From Anaerolineae bacterium (GTDB lineage: Bacteria; Chloroflexota; Anaerolineae; Aggregatilineales; J027): DNA of 64,000 nucleotides. Below, one piece after another: positions 16,385 to 23,145 of the stretch. The stretch covers positions 1 through 64,000 of the forward strand of contig WBUL01000006.1 of assembly GCA_008933735.1 (NCBI GenBank). Reading direction: 5' to 3'. Position 1 is the first letter of the stretch. Each line of letters starts with the position of its first letter. The notes beneath the pieces were generated by a model, which saw nothing but the letters and a program-made list of their open reading frames with translations, was not told the origin of the DNA and did no database searches. A program made the translations under genes and the position numbers.

Positions 16385-17422
16385 ATGGATAAAATTGACC
16401 TGCGGAGCGATACCGTCACCTGGCCTACGTCCAGAATGCGGCAGGCCATGATGGAAGCCGAAGTGGGTGACGATGTCTATGGGGAAGACCCGACCGTCAA
16501 TGAGTTAGAACGTCGTGCCGCGCAGAAGTTTGGCAAAGAAGCCGGGTTGTTCGTCGCCAGCGGCACCATGGGGAACATTGTGTCCATCATGGCACACTGC
16601 GGACGCGGTGAACGAGCGATCATGGGACACAGCGCCCATACCCATGCTAACGAAGCAGGTAATCCTGCGGTTCTGGGCGGGATTCAGCCCTGGGTTGTGC
16701 CGGTGCAGCCAGATGGCACCCTGTTGTTAGAAGACATTCGCGCCGGAATCAGTTCCGACGATCCGCATTTTCCCCGAACCACCCTGGTATGTGTAGAAAA
16801 TACCCAGGGTGCGGCAGGGGGGCAGCCGCTTTCCGCCGCATATATCGAACGGGTGGGAAAGCTCTGCCGTGAACAGGGATTAAGGCTGCACCTTGACGGC
16901 GCACGGATTTTTAACGCTGCGGTGGCAGAAGGAACGGATGTTGCCACCCTAACTGCCCCAGCAGACAGCATCACCTTTTGTCTCTCGAAAGGTTTATGTG
17001 CGCCCGCTGGGTCGGTGATTGTTGGGTCGGATGAATTTATCTACAAAGCTCGCCGGATCCGGAAACTGCTGGGCGGGGGGATGCGGCAGGCAGGCATTCT
17101 CGCCGCCGCCGGTCTCATTGCGCTGGAAGAGATGACCGAGCGCCTGAGCGAAGATCATGCCACCGCAAGAGCCTTTGCCGAAGGATTGGCACACATTCCC
17201 GGTGTGGAGGTGCAGCCTGAGCGGGTCAAAACCAACATGGTTTTCCTGAAACTACACGCGGATTCCCGATTGGATGGTCGGATGCTGTCGAAAAAGCTGG
17301 AAGAGGACAACATCATCCTGCGTCCCAGCGGTGTCTATCACTTCCGCGCCGTGACCCATTATTGGATCAAACCCGCACACATTGACTTCGTGCTGGAACG
17401 CATTAACCGCTATCTCGCATGA
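16385..17422 (+). CDS. ltaE: Low-specificity L-threonine aldolase
   Basis: A 345-residue PLP enzyme of the threonine aldolase family, which splits L-threonine or L-allo-threonine into glycine and acetaldehyde. It opens with the diagnostic DLRSDTVTWPT and GDDVYGEDPTVNELE. The PLP lysine is in TFCLSKGLCAPAGS, and the helix RRIRKLLGGGMRQAGILAAAG is well conserved. The stop codon overlaps the next gene by 4 bases. Confidence 0.94.
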   Translation: MDKIDLRSDTVTWPTSRMRQAMMEAEVGDDVYGEDPTVNELERRAAQKFGKEAGLFVASGTMGNIVSIMAHCGRGERAIMGHSAHTHANEAGNPAVLGGIQPWVVPVQPDGTLLLEDIRAGISSDDPHFPRTTLVCVENTQGAAGGQPLSAAYIERVGKLCREQGLRLHLDGARIFNAAVAEGTDVATLTAPADSITFCLSKGLCAPAGSVIVGSDEFIYKARRIRKLLGGGMRQAGILAAAGLIALEEMTERLSEDHATARAFAEGLAHIPGVEVQPERVKTNMVFLKLHADSRLDGRMLSKKLEEDNIILRPSGVYHFRAVTHYWIKPAHIDFVLERINRYLA

Positions 17423-18243
17423 CCGATTTGAATTTCCCCCCTGGCACACCGGGCGAAGACGACGAGGACGTTCAACCTACCAAACCAATGCAGCCTGTTC
17501 CTCGTCATCTGTACCGAGAACAGAAACCAGAAGCCCTGCGCCAGCGTGAACCGATTCAGGCGATCCTGGAGCAGGCACGGAAACTGGCCCAAGACCAGGA
17601 AGTCCGCCCAGAGCACATTGAACCTCGCACCGGACGCCGGGAAGTTGACCCGCTTTTCGCCTATCTGCTCATTATTTCGCTGGCAATTGGCCTATCCCCC
17701 CTAACTCCATCAATCCGCTATGTTTTTTTGTGGGCGCTGATGGGAATCCTTGGCCTCATGGGATACGTATTGGGAACAGTGAAGAATCCGCGTGAAACCC
17801 ACATCGTTGACTTGATATGGGGTCTGGCTTTCGGTTTTTTGTCCAGTGGGCCGTTTCTGGCGGCGTTTGGCTCTTCGCTAAACACAGTATCTGTTCGTAT
17901 GTTTGATGTGGAAAACACACCCACGGTCATCATGGATACCTGGGCATTTATGGCGGTTGTCTTTGTGATTCCAGCCTGTGAAAGTCTGTTTTTCCGAGGC
18001 GCATTACAGGAAGTTCGCAGTTTCGGTTTTACCGTGCTGCTCTCTACCCTGTGGTCAGCAGTGCTGTTTTTTCCACATATGGAACTGGGTGGGCGTGAGG
18101 TCATCGCCCTGATTCTGCTGATTGTGTTTGGGCTTCTTAACTTTATGTACAGCTACGTCAGGGCACGTAATGGGTTAGCGGCTGCATGGCTGTCTCAGGT
18201 GGTCAGCTACGGGCTGCTATGGTTTTTGCCCAGGTTACTCTAA
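17419..18243 (+). CDS. CPBP-like (CAAX protease/Abi) membrane protein with degenerate motifs
   Basis: A 274-residue protein with a roughly 75-residue soluble N-terminus and about six to eight hydrophobic segments resembling the CPBP intramembrane protease family. The usual EExxxR motif reads ESLFFR (E188-R193), with the second Glu changed to Ser. The second-motif His survives (FFPHM, H220), but the third-motif His appears to be Gln260 (AAAWLSQVVSY). It may be an inactive or divergent CPBP protein. It overlaps ltaE by 4 bases and is followed by tRNA-Phe. Confidence 0.65.
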   Translation: MTDLNFPPGTPGEDDEDVQPTKPMQPVPRHLYREQKPEALRQREPIQAILEQARKLAQDQEVRPEHIEPRTGRREVDPLFAYLLIISLAIGLSPLTPSIRYVFLWALMGILGLMGYVLGTVKNPRETHIVDLIWGLAFGFLSSGPFLAAFGSSLNTVSVRMFDVENTPTVIMDTWAFMAVVFVIPACESLFFRGALQEVRSFGFTVLLSTLWSAVLFFPHMELGGREVIALILLIVFGLLNFMYSYVRARNGLAAAWLSQVVSYGLLWFLPRLL

Positions 18244-18251
18244 CTCACCTA

Positions 18252-18279
18252 TTGACTTCTCCCCGAAGTTAGCTAGAAT
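18252..18279 (+). promoter_or_regulatory. Promoter of tRNA-Phe
   Basis: TTGACT (18252-18257) and TAGAAT (18274-18279) are separated by 16 bases, and the -10 ends 11 bases before the tRNA. Confidence 0.65.
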
Positions 18280-18290
18280 TCACTGCATTC

Positions 18291-18363
18291 GCCAAGATAG
18301 CTCAGTTGGTAGAGCAACGCACTGAAAATGCGTGGGTCCCCAGTTCAAGTCTGGGTCTTGGCA
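18291..18363 (+). tRNA. tRNA-Phe (GAA)
   Basis: Complete cloverleaf: acceptor GCCAAGA/TCTTGGC (seven perfect pairs), D-arm GCTC/GAGC, anticodon stem ACGCA/TGCGT around CTGAAAA, and T-arm CCCAG/CTGGG with TTCAAGT. The anticodon GAA is Phe. The discriminator A is followed by CACCA, so CCA is not encoded in register. Confidence 0.97.
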
Positions 18364-18367
18364 CACC

Positions 18368-18397
18368 AAAACCCCGTTAGCCAACGGGGTTTTAATT
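18368..18397 (+). terminator. Intrinsic terminator of tRNA-Phe
   Basis: An 11-bp perfect stem (AAAACCCCGTT/AACGGGGTTTT) with the four-base loop AGCC, running into TTTTAATTT. It also stands 9 bases from the end of the convergent tat gene and may act both ways. Confidence 0.85.
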
Positions 18398-18405
18398 TGG
18401 ACCGG

Positions 18406-18825
18406 TCACTCTTTTTTCTCTGGCGGCAGCCACGCAGCGTATTTCGTGGTTTCATCATCTGCTGCGGACGGCGCGGAAGTTTGGGGAGCTGCCCCTTTAG
18501 CGCCATTCTGCGGTTTTTCCGGCTCAGCAGCGAGTTCCTCGATGAATCGTGTGGTCCGGCTGGCAAGCGCACGCGGGTTTGCGGTACTGCGAAGTTGGTT
18601 TACCCCGCGCGTCAATTCCTGAGCGGTTTTCATGATTTCCTTGCCATCATCGCCCAGTTCTTTTTCGAGCTCATTCATCATGCGCGACCACATCATCCGA
18701 AGCTGGTGAATCACTTTCCCTGCTTCTCGTGCCCACTTGACCGTGTTGCGCGGCCCGCCGATCACCATCAGCACAAAAACGATGATGAGAATCTCTGCGG
18801 GGCCAACTCCAAAAATCCCGTCCAT
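18406..18825 (-). CDS. Twin-arginine translocase subunit TatA/TatB family
   Basis: A 139-residue single-pass protein with the Tat subunit plan: an N-terminal segment FGVGPAEILIIVFVLMVIGG, the GP hinge, an amphipathic helix (TVKWAREAGKVIHQLRMM) and a charged tail ending in low-complexity Ala/Pro. The Glu in the membrane helix (GPAEI) favours the TatB form, but TatA and TatB are hard to tell apart here. No tatC is in the window. It is a solo gene with its own promoter. Confidence 0.85.
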   Translation of the reverse strand: MDGIFGVGPAEILIIVFVLMVIGGPRNTVKWAREAGKVIHQLRMMWSRMMNELEKELGDDGKEIMKTAQELTRGVNQLRSTANPRALASRTTRFIEELAAEPEKPQNGAKGAAPQTSAPSAADDETTKYAAWLPPEKKE

Positions 18826-18855
18826 ACGCCTGCAAACTCGTTTTCAACCGCCCTG

Positions 18856-18884
18856 ATTCTAATGCGTTTCACGTTCTCCGCCAA
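18856..18884 (-). promoter_or_regulatory. Promoter of the TatA/B gene
   Basis: On the minus strand, TTGGCG (18884-18879) and TAGAAT (18861-18856) are spaced by 17 bases, 30 bases upstream of the start codon. Confidence 0.55.
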
Positions 18885-18936
18885 TGCCTGATGCCTTTCG
18901 CCCGATTTATACGTAGAATATTAGGGAGGTATCACT

Positions 18937-19818
18937 ATGAACATGACAACGTTAGATAAAACATCCATCAAACGTGATTTCACACTGGCATTTGCCGCTT
19001 TTGTGATCGCTTTTGTGCTGTGGCAGTTTCGGCCTCTTTCCCCGGTGGTCTATCCACTTCGCCTGTTTGTAACGTTTATTCACGAGTTGGGGCATGGGAC
19101 AGCGGCGCTGGCAACTGGCGGCGAGTTCAGGAATTTTCAGGTGGAAACTTCGGGCGCGGGAGTCGCCTATTCGGCGGGCGGGATCCGCCCACTCGTCATT
19201 TCAGCCGGATATGTCGGCACGGCAGTTTTTGGTGCGGTGTTATTGTATGCCGCCAATCGGGTTAAGAATCCGCGCCGTGTTGCCATCTTCCTGGGGTTGT
19301 GTTTTGTGCTGCTCACACTGGCTTATTCCGGGTTGGGGTTGAGCAATTTCAACCTGCCAGAAATTCTCATTACAGCCGCTATTTTGGGCGCAGCAGGATA
19401 CACCGCGCTGACTGCTGTTGACGAGCGCAGGCGGTGGATGGGAGGAGCTGTCGCAGCTTTTGGGCTGGTCGTGCTGATTTATTTTGCAGCAGGAGATAAC
19501 GTGCTGACGGTTATCGTTGGGGTGGTCAGCGGAATTTTGCTGATCTTGATCGGTTTGTACGCCGATCGGGAGATAACCCTGTTTACCCTGAACTTTCTGG
19601 CGTTTATTGTGGGTTTAAATGCGATCACCGACGCCTGGATCCTGTATCAAATCGTTTCTCAACCAACCCTTGTTCCCCATAATGATGCGACCAGTATGGC
19701 GCGGGTCAGTGTGCTGCCTGCCCAGTTTTGGGCGACTGCCTGGATCATTACGGCGATTTTGCTGCTGGGCGCAGCGTCATGGCTGACCTTTATTCATCCA
19801 TTAAATAAGCGCGGGTAG
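18937..19818 (+). CDS. M50B-like peptidase family membrane protein
   Basis: A 293-residue polytopic membrane protein with the zinc-protease signature HELGH at residues 49-53, in the context FIHELGHGTAALATGG. This matches the M50B-like family, relatives of site-2 proteases that cleave inside the membrane. About seven to eight hydrophobic segments follow. A clear ribosome binding site (GGGAGG) lies about 8 bases before the ATG. The DUF456 gene follows after 2 bases. Whether it is an active protease is unknown; a second metal-binding motif is not obvious. Confidence 0.8.
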   Translation: MNMTTLDKTSIKRDFTLAFAAFVIAFVLWQFRPLSPVVYPLRLFVTFIHELGHGTAALATGGEFRNFQVETSGAGVAYSAGGIRPLVISAGYVGTAVFGAVLLYAANRVKNPRRVAIFLGLCFVLLTLAYSGLGLSNFNLPEILITAAILGAAGYTALTAVDERRRWMGGAVAAFGLVVLIYFAAGDNVLTVIVGVVSGILLILIGLYADREITLFTLNFLAFIVGLNAITDAWILYQIVSQPTLVPHNDATSMARVSVLPAQFWATAWIITAILLLGAASWLTFIHPLNKRG

Positions 19819-19820
19819 GC

Positions 19821-20315
19821 ATGGAAGACGTTTCAATCATTGTCGCTGCGATTTTTATGGTCGTCGGGATGTTTCTCGCATTCATCCCATTTGTCCCCGG
19901 CCCTGCGTTGGTCTGGTGTATCGGTTTTGCTTACGCAATCATCACTGACTTTGACCGGGTCACCGTACTGGCAGTTATCGTGATGACACTGTTTATGATC
20001 GTGGGGGCAAGCTCCGACCTGTGGCTGCGAGCGCTGGGGATGAAAGCACGGGGAACCTCGTGTTGGGGGACGATGGGCAGTTTTGCCGGAGGCATTCTGG
20101 GGACGTTTTTTATCCCTATTCCGATTCTGGGGACAATGATAGGATTGATTGCAGGAGCGCTGTTGGTCGAATTTATGCGGCTGGGCGAGCTTAAACCCGC
20201 CTGGACTGCGGGACGATCCGCGCTGGAAATCTATGTGTTGGGCAAACTCGTTGAATTCAGCATGAGTGCAGCAATTGTGGCGGTATTTGCGGTCAGTGCG
20301 TGGCAAACCGCGTAA
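19821..20315 (+). CDS. DUF456 family membrane protein
   Basis: A 164-residue membrane protein with the Gly/Pro-rich DUF456 pattern: MVVGMFLAFIPFVPGPALVW, then GTMGSFAGGILGTFF and the loop PIPILGTMIGLIAGALLVEF. It has about four or five hydrophobic segments. The function of DUF456 is not established. It is encoded 2 bases after the M50-like peptidase and 50 bases before plsY. Confidence 0.8.
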   Translation: MEDVSIIVAAIFMVVGMFLAFIPFVPGPALVWCIGFAYAIITDFDRVTVLAVIVMTLFMIVGASSDLWLRALGMKARGTSCWGTMGSFAGGILGTFFIPIPILGTMIGLIAGALLVEFMRLGELKPAWTAGRSALEIYVLGKLVEFSMSAAIVAVFAVSAWQTA

Positions 20316-20365
20316 CCCTTTTGAGGTTAAAGTGTTTTAAACAATGTAATAGGCCGAGGATACAG

Positions 20366-21010
20366 ATGGACACTCAAACAGTGCTGCTCATTATCACACT
20401 CTCGTATGTGATTGGATCATTCCCAACCGCGTATATCGTCGGACGGTTGAATGGCTTCAATATCTTCAATGTTGGCAGTGGCAACATGGGAACCACCAAT
20501 GTCCTTCGTGCGCTGGGATTGGGATGGGGTGCACTGGTTTTCCTGGTGGATATTAGCAAAGGCATCCTTGCCGTCTGGCTGGCCCGTCAGATTGCACCTG
20601 GCAACTCACAGGCCTCCGCAAGCGCTATCAGTGCGGTCGCGGTGGTCACCGGGCATAACTGGTCATTCATTGCCTCTCTGATTTCCGGCAGCATTCGGGG
20701 TGGCAAAGGCGCCGCTACAGCGGGCGGCACCTGGCTGATTATCATGCCGGCTTTTGTGATGGCTGTTCCTCTGGTGATTATGGCGTTAATTATTGCGACT
20801 ACCCGTTACATGTCGCTGGGAGTGCTGGTTAGCACCTTTGTCGGCGGTTTGATTTTGCTGGGACTTGTCCTGACTCACCAAATGGATCCGGCCTATCTGC
20901 TTTATGCCCTGGTTGGCTTGATGGTTTTCTACCGCCACCGTGATAATATTAAGCGGTTGTTGGCAGGAAACGAACGTCGTCTTGGTGAACGTGCTGAAGT
21001 TCAAAAATAA
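20366..21010 (+). CDS. plsY: Acyl-phosphate:glycerol-3-phosphate acyltransferase PlsY
   Basis: A 214-residue integral membrane PlsY, which moves the acyl group from acyl-phosphate to glycerol-3-phosphate to begin phospholipid synthesis. The three family motifs are visible: SFPTAYIVGR, GSGNMGTTNVLRALG and GHNWS with GGKGAAT. I chose the ATG at 20366, preceded by GAGG; an upstream in-frame ATG at 20300 would add a non-hydrophobic extension overlapping DUF456. A PlsC-type acyltransferase for the next step lies at 21658. Confidence 0.94.
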   Translation: MDTQTVLLIITLSYVIGSFPTAYIVGRLNGFNIFNVGSGNMGTTNVLRALGLGWGALVFLVDISKGILAVWLARQIAPGNSQASASAISAVAVVTGHNWSFIASLISGSIRGGKGAATAGGTWLIIMPAFVMAVPLVIMALIIATTRYMSLGVLVSTFVGGLILLGLVLTHQMDPAYLLYALVGLMVFYRHRDNIKRLLAGNERRLGERAEVQK

Positions 21011-21653
21011 ACACCCCACGCATCTTCAACTGAAAAATCATGCAAAAACCGGGCATCTGCTCGGTTTTGCTGCTTTACTGATTCTGCTGCTGGTGGGGTG
21101 CGGCAATTCGGAAAAACAATCGGACACGGGAGCCAGTATCGTTTCAACGATTCCCCTGGTTACACCTCTCGCAACCCTACCGCCGACATGGACGCCTGCC
21201 CCCACGAATACCCCTGTGCCAACGGCCACCCCAACAGTGACCCCAACCATAACCGTTACCCCCAGTGCCACGACCACCCTGACTGCTGAGGAAATTTGCG
21301 GCCGTTTTTCCATTGTGAGCGTACCGGATGAAGGGGTATCGCTGCCCTATGCCGGTGTGATCGCTTTCTCATGGGACAACAGTCCGCCGGACAGCATTGT
21401 CGTGCTATCGCTGGTACGGGTTAAAGACGGGTCAGAGTTTTTGACCCAATTCCCGCCAGAGTATCAGCGCAACGCATTTTTTGAGCTGGCTTATCTGCCA
21501 ACCTGGGGCGCATATCGCTGGACGTTGAGTCTGTTTCTGGAATCTTACGGCGAACTTTGCCCGGTCAGTGGCACATTTTTCCGCGAAGCCTGGTGGAGCC
21601 AGCCGATCATCAATCCATTAGCGCCACCTTTTATTTTTCGTCTGGTTGAATAG
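20991..21653 (+). CDS. Lipoprotein with Thr/Pro-rich linker, unknown function
   Basis: About 220 residues. A signal peptide with lipobox LLLVGC (cysteine near residue 38) is followed by a long Thr/Pro linker (TPAPTNTPVPTATPTVTP) and a C-terminal domain of about 115 residues starting LTAEEICGRFSIVSVPDEGV, with a beta-rich look. The start is uncertain: the GTG at 20991 overlaps plsY by 20 bases; a GTG at 20985 and an upstream ATG are alternatives. The C-terminal domain is not one I recognise. Confidence 0.6.
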   Translation: MLKFKNKHPTHLQLKNHAKTGHLLGFAALLILLLVGCGNSEKQSDTGASIVSTIPLVTPLATLPPTWTPAPTNTPVPTATPTVTPTITVTPSATTTLTAEEICGRFSIVSVPDEGVSLPYAGVIAFSWDNSPPDSIVVLSLVRVKDGSEFLTQFPPEYQRNAFFELAYLPTWGAYRWTLSLFLESYGELCPVSGTFFREAWWSQPIINPLAPPFIFRLVE

Positions 21654-21657
21654 GAAC

Positions 21658-22341
21658 ATGGCCGACAAATATGCGCTCCGCCGCTGGTTCATACGGGATA
21701 TTCTGCTGAAATATATCGGGTTCAGGCTGCTGGTCAAACCCAATGTGGAAGGCCTGGACAATATTCCCGCCAGCGGCCCAACGATTCTGATGATGAATCA
21801 CACGGTGTCGATTGACGGGGTGGTGGTGATGGGGGTGGTGAAAAGCCGCTTTGTAGTCCCGATGATTAAAGCGGAAAATTTCGATCACTGGTTTATCGGG
21901 CCATTGGCGCGGATGTGGGGAGCATATGCCATCAAGCGAGGTGAGGTTGATCTTGAGGCGATGAAACTCACGCTGGAACTCATCAACAGAGGAGACTTAG
22001 TGCTGATCGCCCCTGAAGGGCATCGCCAGGGGCAGCTTCATGACCCGAAAGATGGCTTAACCTATATTGCGCTCAAAACCAACGCGGTCATCGTGCCAAC
22101 CGCAACCTTTAATATGGAAACCTGGGTTAAAGACCTGTATCGGCCTCGGCTGACACAGGCCCAGATTCGCTTTGGGAAACCGTTCCGTTTGAAGGCCAAA
22201 GGGCGAATGCCACGCGAGGCCATGCGAGAGGCAACTCACGAAATGATGTATCAGCTTGCCACCCTTTTGCCGGAAAAATATCGGGGAGATTATCGTGATC
22301 TTTCCCAGATGACAACCAATCATCTGGAGTTTATCTCATGA
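21658..22341 (+). CDS. 1-acyl-sn-glycerol-3-phosphate acyltransferase family (PlsC-like)
   Basis: A 227-residue acyltransferase of the PlsC/LPLAT family. The catalytic HX4D box is NHTVSID and the substrate box is APEGHRQGQ. In the PlsY pathway, PlsC acylates lysophosphatidate to phosphatidate, so this is probably the second step after plsY two genes upstream. The ATG at 21658 is preferred to a TTG four codons earlier, and follows the lipoprotein stop codon by 4 bases. Confidence 0.87.
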   Translation: MADKYALRRWFIRDILLKYIGFRLLVKPNVEGLDNIPASGPTILMMNHTVSIDGVVVMGVVKSRFVVPMIKAENFDHWFIGPLARMWGAYAIKRGEVDLEAMKLTLELINRGDLVLIAPEGHRQGQLHDPKDGLTYIALKTNAVIVPTATFNMETWVKDLYRPRLTQAQIRFGKPFRLKAKGRMPREAMREATHEMMYQLATLLPEKYRGDYRDLSQMTTNHLEFIS

Positions 22342-22351
22342 CAAGGCAGGA

Positions 22352-22377
22352 ACAAAAAACCCCACCGAAGTGAGGTT
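22352..22377 (-). terminator. Intrinsic terminator of tRNA-Lys
   Basis: On the minus strand, AACCTCAC-TTCG-GTGGGGTT forms an 8-bp stem (one T-G pair) with a stable TTCG tetraloop, followed by TTTTT. Confidence 0.85.
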
Positions 22378-22385
22378 TCATCCTG

Positions 22386-22457
22386 TGAGCCTGGAGGGAC
22401 TCGAACCCCCAACCAAGTGCTTAAAAGGCACCTGCTCTACCTTTGAGCTACAGGCCC
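22386..22457 (-). tRNA. tRNA-Lys (TTT)
   Basis: Minus-strand cloverleaf: acceptor GGGCCTG/CAGGCTC (one G-T pair), D-arm GCTC/GAGC, anticodon stem GGTGC/GCACT around CTTTTAA, and T-arm GGGGG/CCCTC with TTCGAGT. The anticodon TTT is Lys. The CCA end is not encoded. Confidence 0.96.
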
Positions 22458-22469
22458 GTAGGCGCTGTC

Positions 22470-22498
22470 ATTTTAAGCGAGTAGGCTTTCCAAGACAA
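22470..22498 (-). promoter_or_regulatory. Promoter of tRNA-Lys
   Basis: On the minus strand, TTGTCT (22498-22493) and TAAAAT (22475-22470) are spaced by 17 bases; the -10 ends 12 bases before the tRNA. Confidence 0.6.
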
Positions 22499-22519
22499 GC
22501 CCCAGTTTACGCACAAAAG

Positions 22520-22881
22520 AAGCAGCAAGGCCGTCCTGTAAGCCGCGTTCTGTTCCCATTACTGGGCGGTGATCATCTATCTAGGGCAGCCCTTGCGGAC
22601 TGCCTCAAGCAGTCTACCCGGCGCTCAAATGGGACGGGTCGCCCCTTGCGCCTGCTTGACCTTGCTCCCGGCGGGGTTTACCCAGCCACCCCTGTTACCA
22701 GAGATGCTGGTGCGCTCTTACCGCACCTTTTCACCCTCACCCATTCACATGGGCAATCCGTTCTCTGTTGCACTTTTCCAGCGAGTTACCTCGTCCGGCG
22801 GTTAACCGGCACCGTACCCTACGGAGCGCGGACTTTCCTCGTGATTTTCGCCACGCGATCACCCGGCCAGCCTCACTGCTT
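22520..22881 (-). ncRNA. rnpB: RNase P RNA
   Basis: The minus strand carries the universal RNase P RNA core: GAGGAAAGTCCGCGCTCC near the 5' end, GTGCAACAGAGA in the middle and ACAGAACGCGGCTTACAGG near the 3' end, whose P4 halves pair. The ends were set from the P1 helix: AAGCAGTGAGGC at the 5' end pairs with GCCTTGCTGCTT at the 3' end. The resulting 362 nt fits a bacterial type. It is the catalytic RNA that matures tRNA 5' ends; its protein partner rnpA is at 4291-4635. Confidence 0.95.
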
Positions 22882-22888
22882 CACCTTA

Positions 22889-22894
22889 AGTGTA
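22889..22894 (-). promoter_or_regulatory. -10 box of rnpB
   Basis: TACACT on the minus strand, 7 bases before the predicted first base of RNase P RNA, which is ideal spacing. No convincing -35 hexamer is seen. Confidence 0.5.
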
Positions 22895-22938
22895 CCCGAA
22901 AAGGACTATTTTTAAATCAGGGTTTCATTACAACATTC

Positions 22939-22968
22939 TTGACACAACAGGCCAACCTCGCCTACACT
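22939..22968 (+). promoter_or_regulatory. Promoter of the metG leader
   Basis: A consensus TTGACA (22939-22944) and TACACT (22963-22968) are spaced by 18 bases on the plus strand. Transcription would begin around 22975, about 170 bases before the metG start codon, immediately ahead of a short ORF and structured leader. Confidence 0.7.
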
Positions 22969-22974
22969 CTGAAA

Positions 22975-23102
22975 TATGAACGCTAAACACTGTGTTGTGA
23001 TGATGTGCAAAGGTGCTGGCTGTAGTCGGAGTCTCGGCAACGGCAGATAGCGCCTGCCGCAGCACAGCCAGCACAAACCGTCGGAAATCCCGGCGGTTTT
23101 TT
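22975..23102 (+). promoter_or_regulatory. Structured metG leader ending in an intrinsic terminator (candidate attenuator)
   Basis: Downstream of a good promoter, the leader contains a perfect 11-bp stem (GTGCTGGCTGT 23013-23023 with ACAGCCAGCAC 23064-23074) enclosing a smaller hairpin (CGGCAG 23041-23046 with CTGCCG 23054-23059). Next comes a terminator: AACCGTCGG (23076-23084) pairs with CCGGCGGTT (23090-23098), followed by a T-run to 23102. metG begins 43 bases later with its own AAAGGG ribosome site. A short ORF with tandem Met codons overlaps the stem. This looks like transcription attenuation of a tRNA-synthetase gene; an independent small RNA is the alternative. T-box and SRP RNA signatures are absent. 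Confidence 0.6.
22976..23050 (+). CDS. Candidate metG leader peptide (24 aa) with tandem Met codons
   Basis: An ATG one base after the predicted transcription start opens a 24-codon frame ending in TAG. It reads MNAKHCVVMMCKGAGC and then SRSLGNGR. Two adjacent Met codons lie at 23000-23005, flanked by Val-Val and Cys. A ribosome stalled there for lack of Met-tRNA would sit just before the 5' arm of the leader stem; one that finishes would cover that arm. With almost no 5' untranslated region it would be a leaderless ORF. An ORF of this size can arise by chance; the Met-Met placement ahead of metG is the main support. Confidence 0.4.
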   Translation: MNAKHCVVMMCKGAGCSRSLGNGR

Positions 23103-23145
23103 GTTTCTGTCTAAGGTAAGATTCGTGGAGTAAGAAAGGGAATCT

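Noticed and set aside
22370-22915. Plus-strand 181-codon open frame across tRNA-Lys and rnpB
   Set aside because: It covers two certain RNA genes on the other strand and is a chance open frame.
22975-23102. SRP (4.5S) RNA or T-box leader upstream of metG
   Set aside because: The SRP GGAAGGAAGCAGC apical core and the T-box AGGGTGG-type sequence are both absent.
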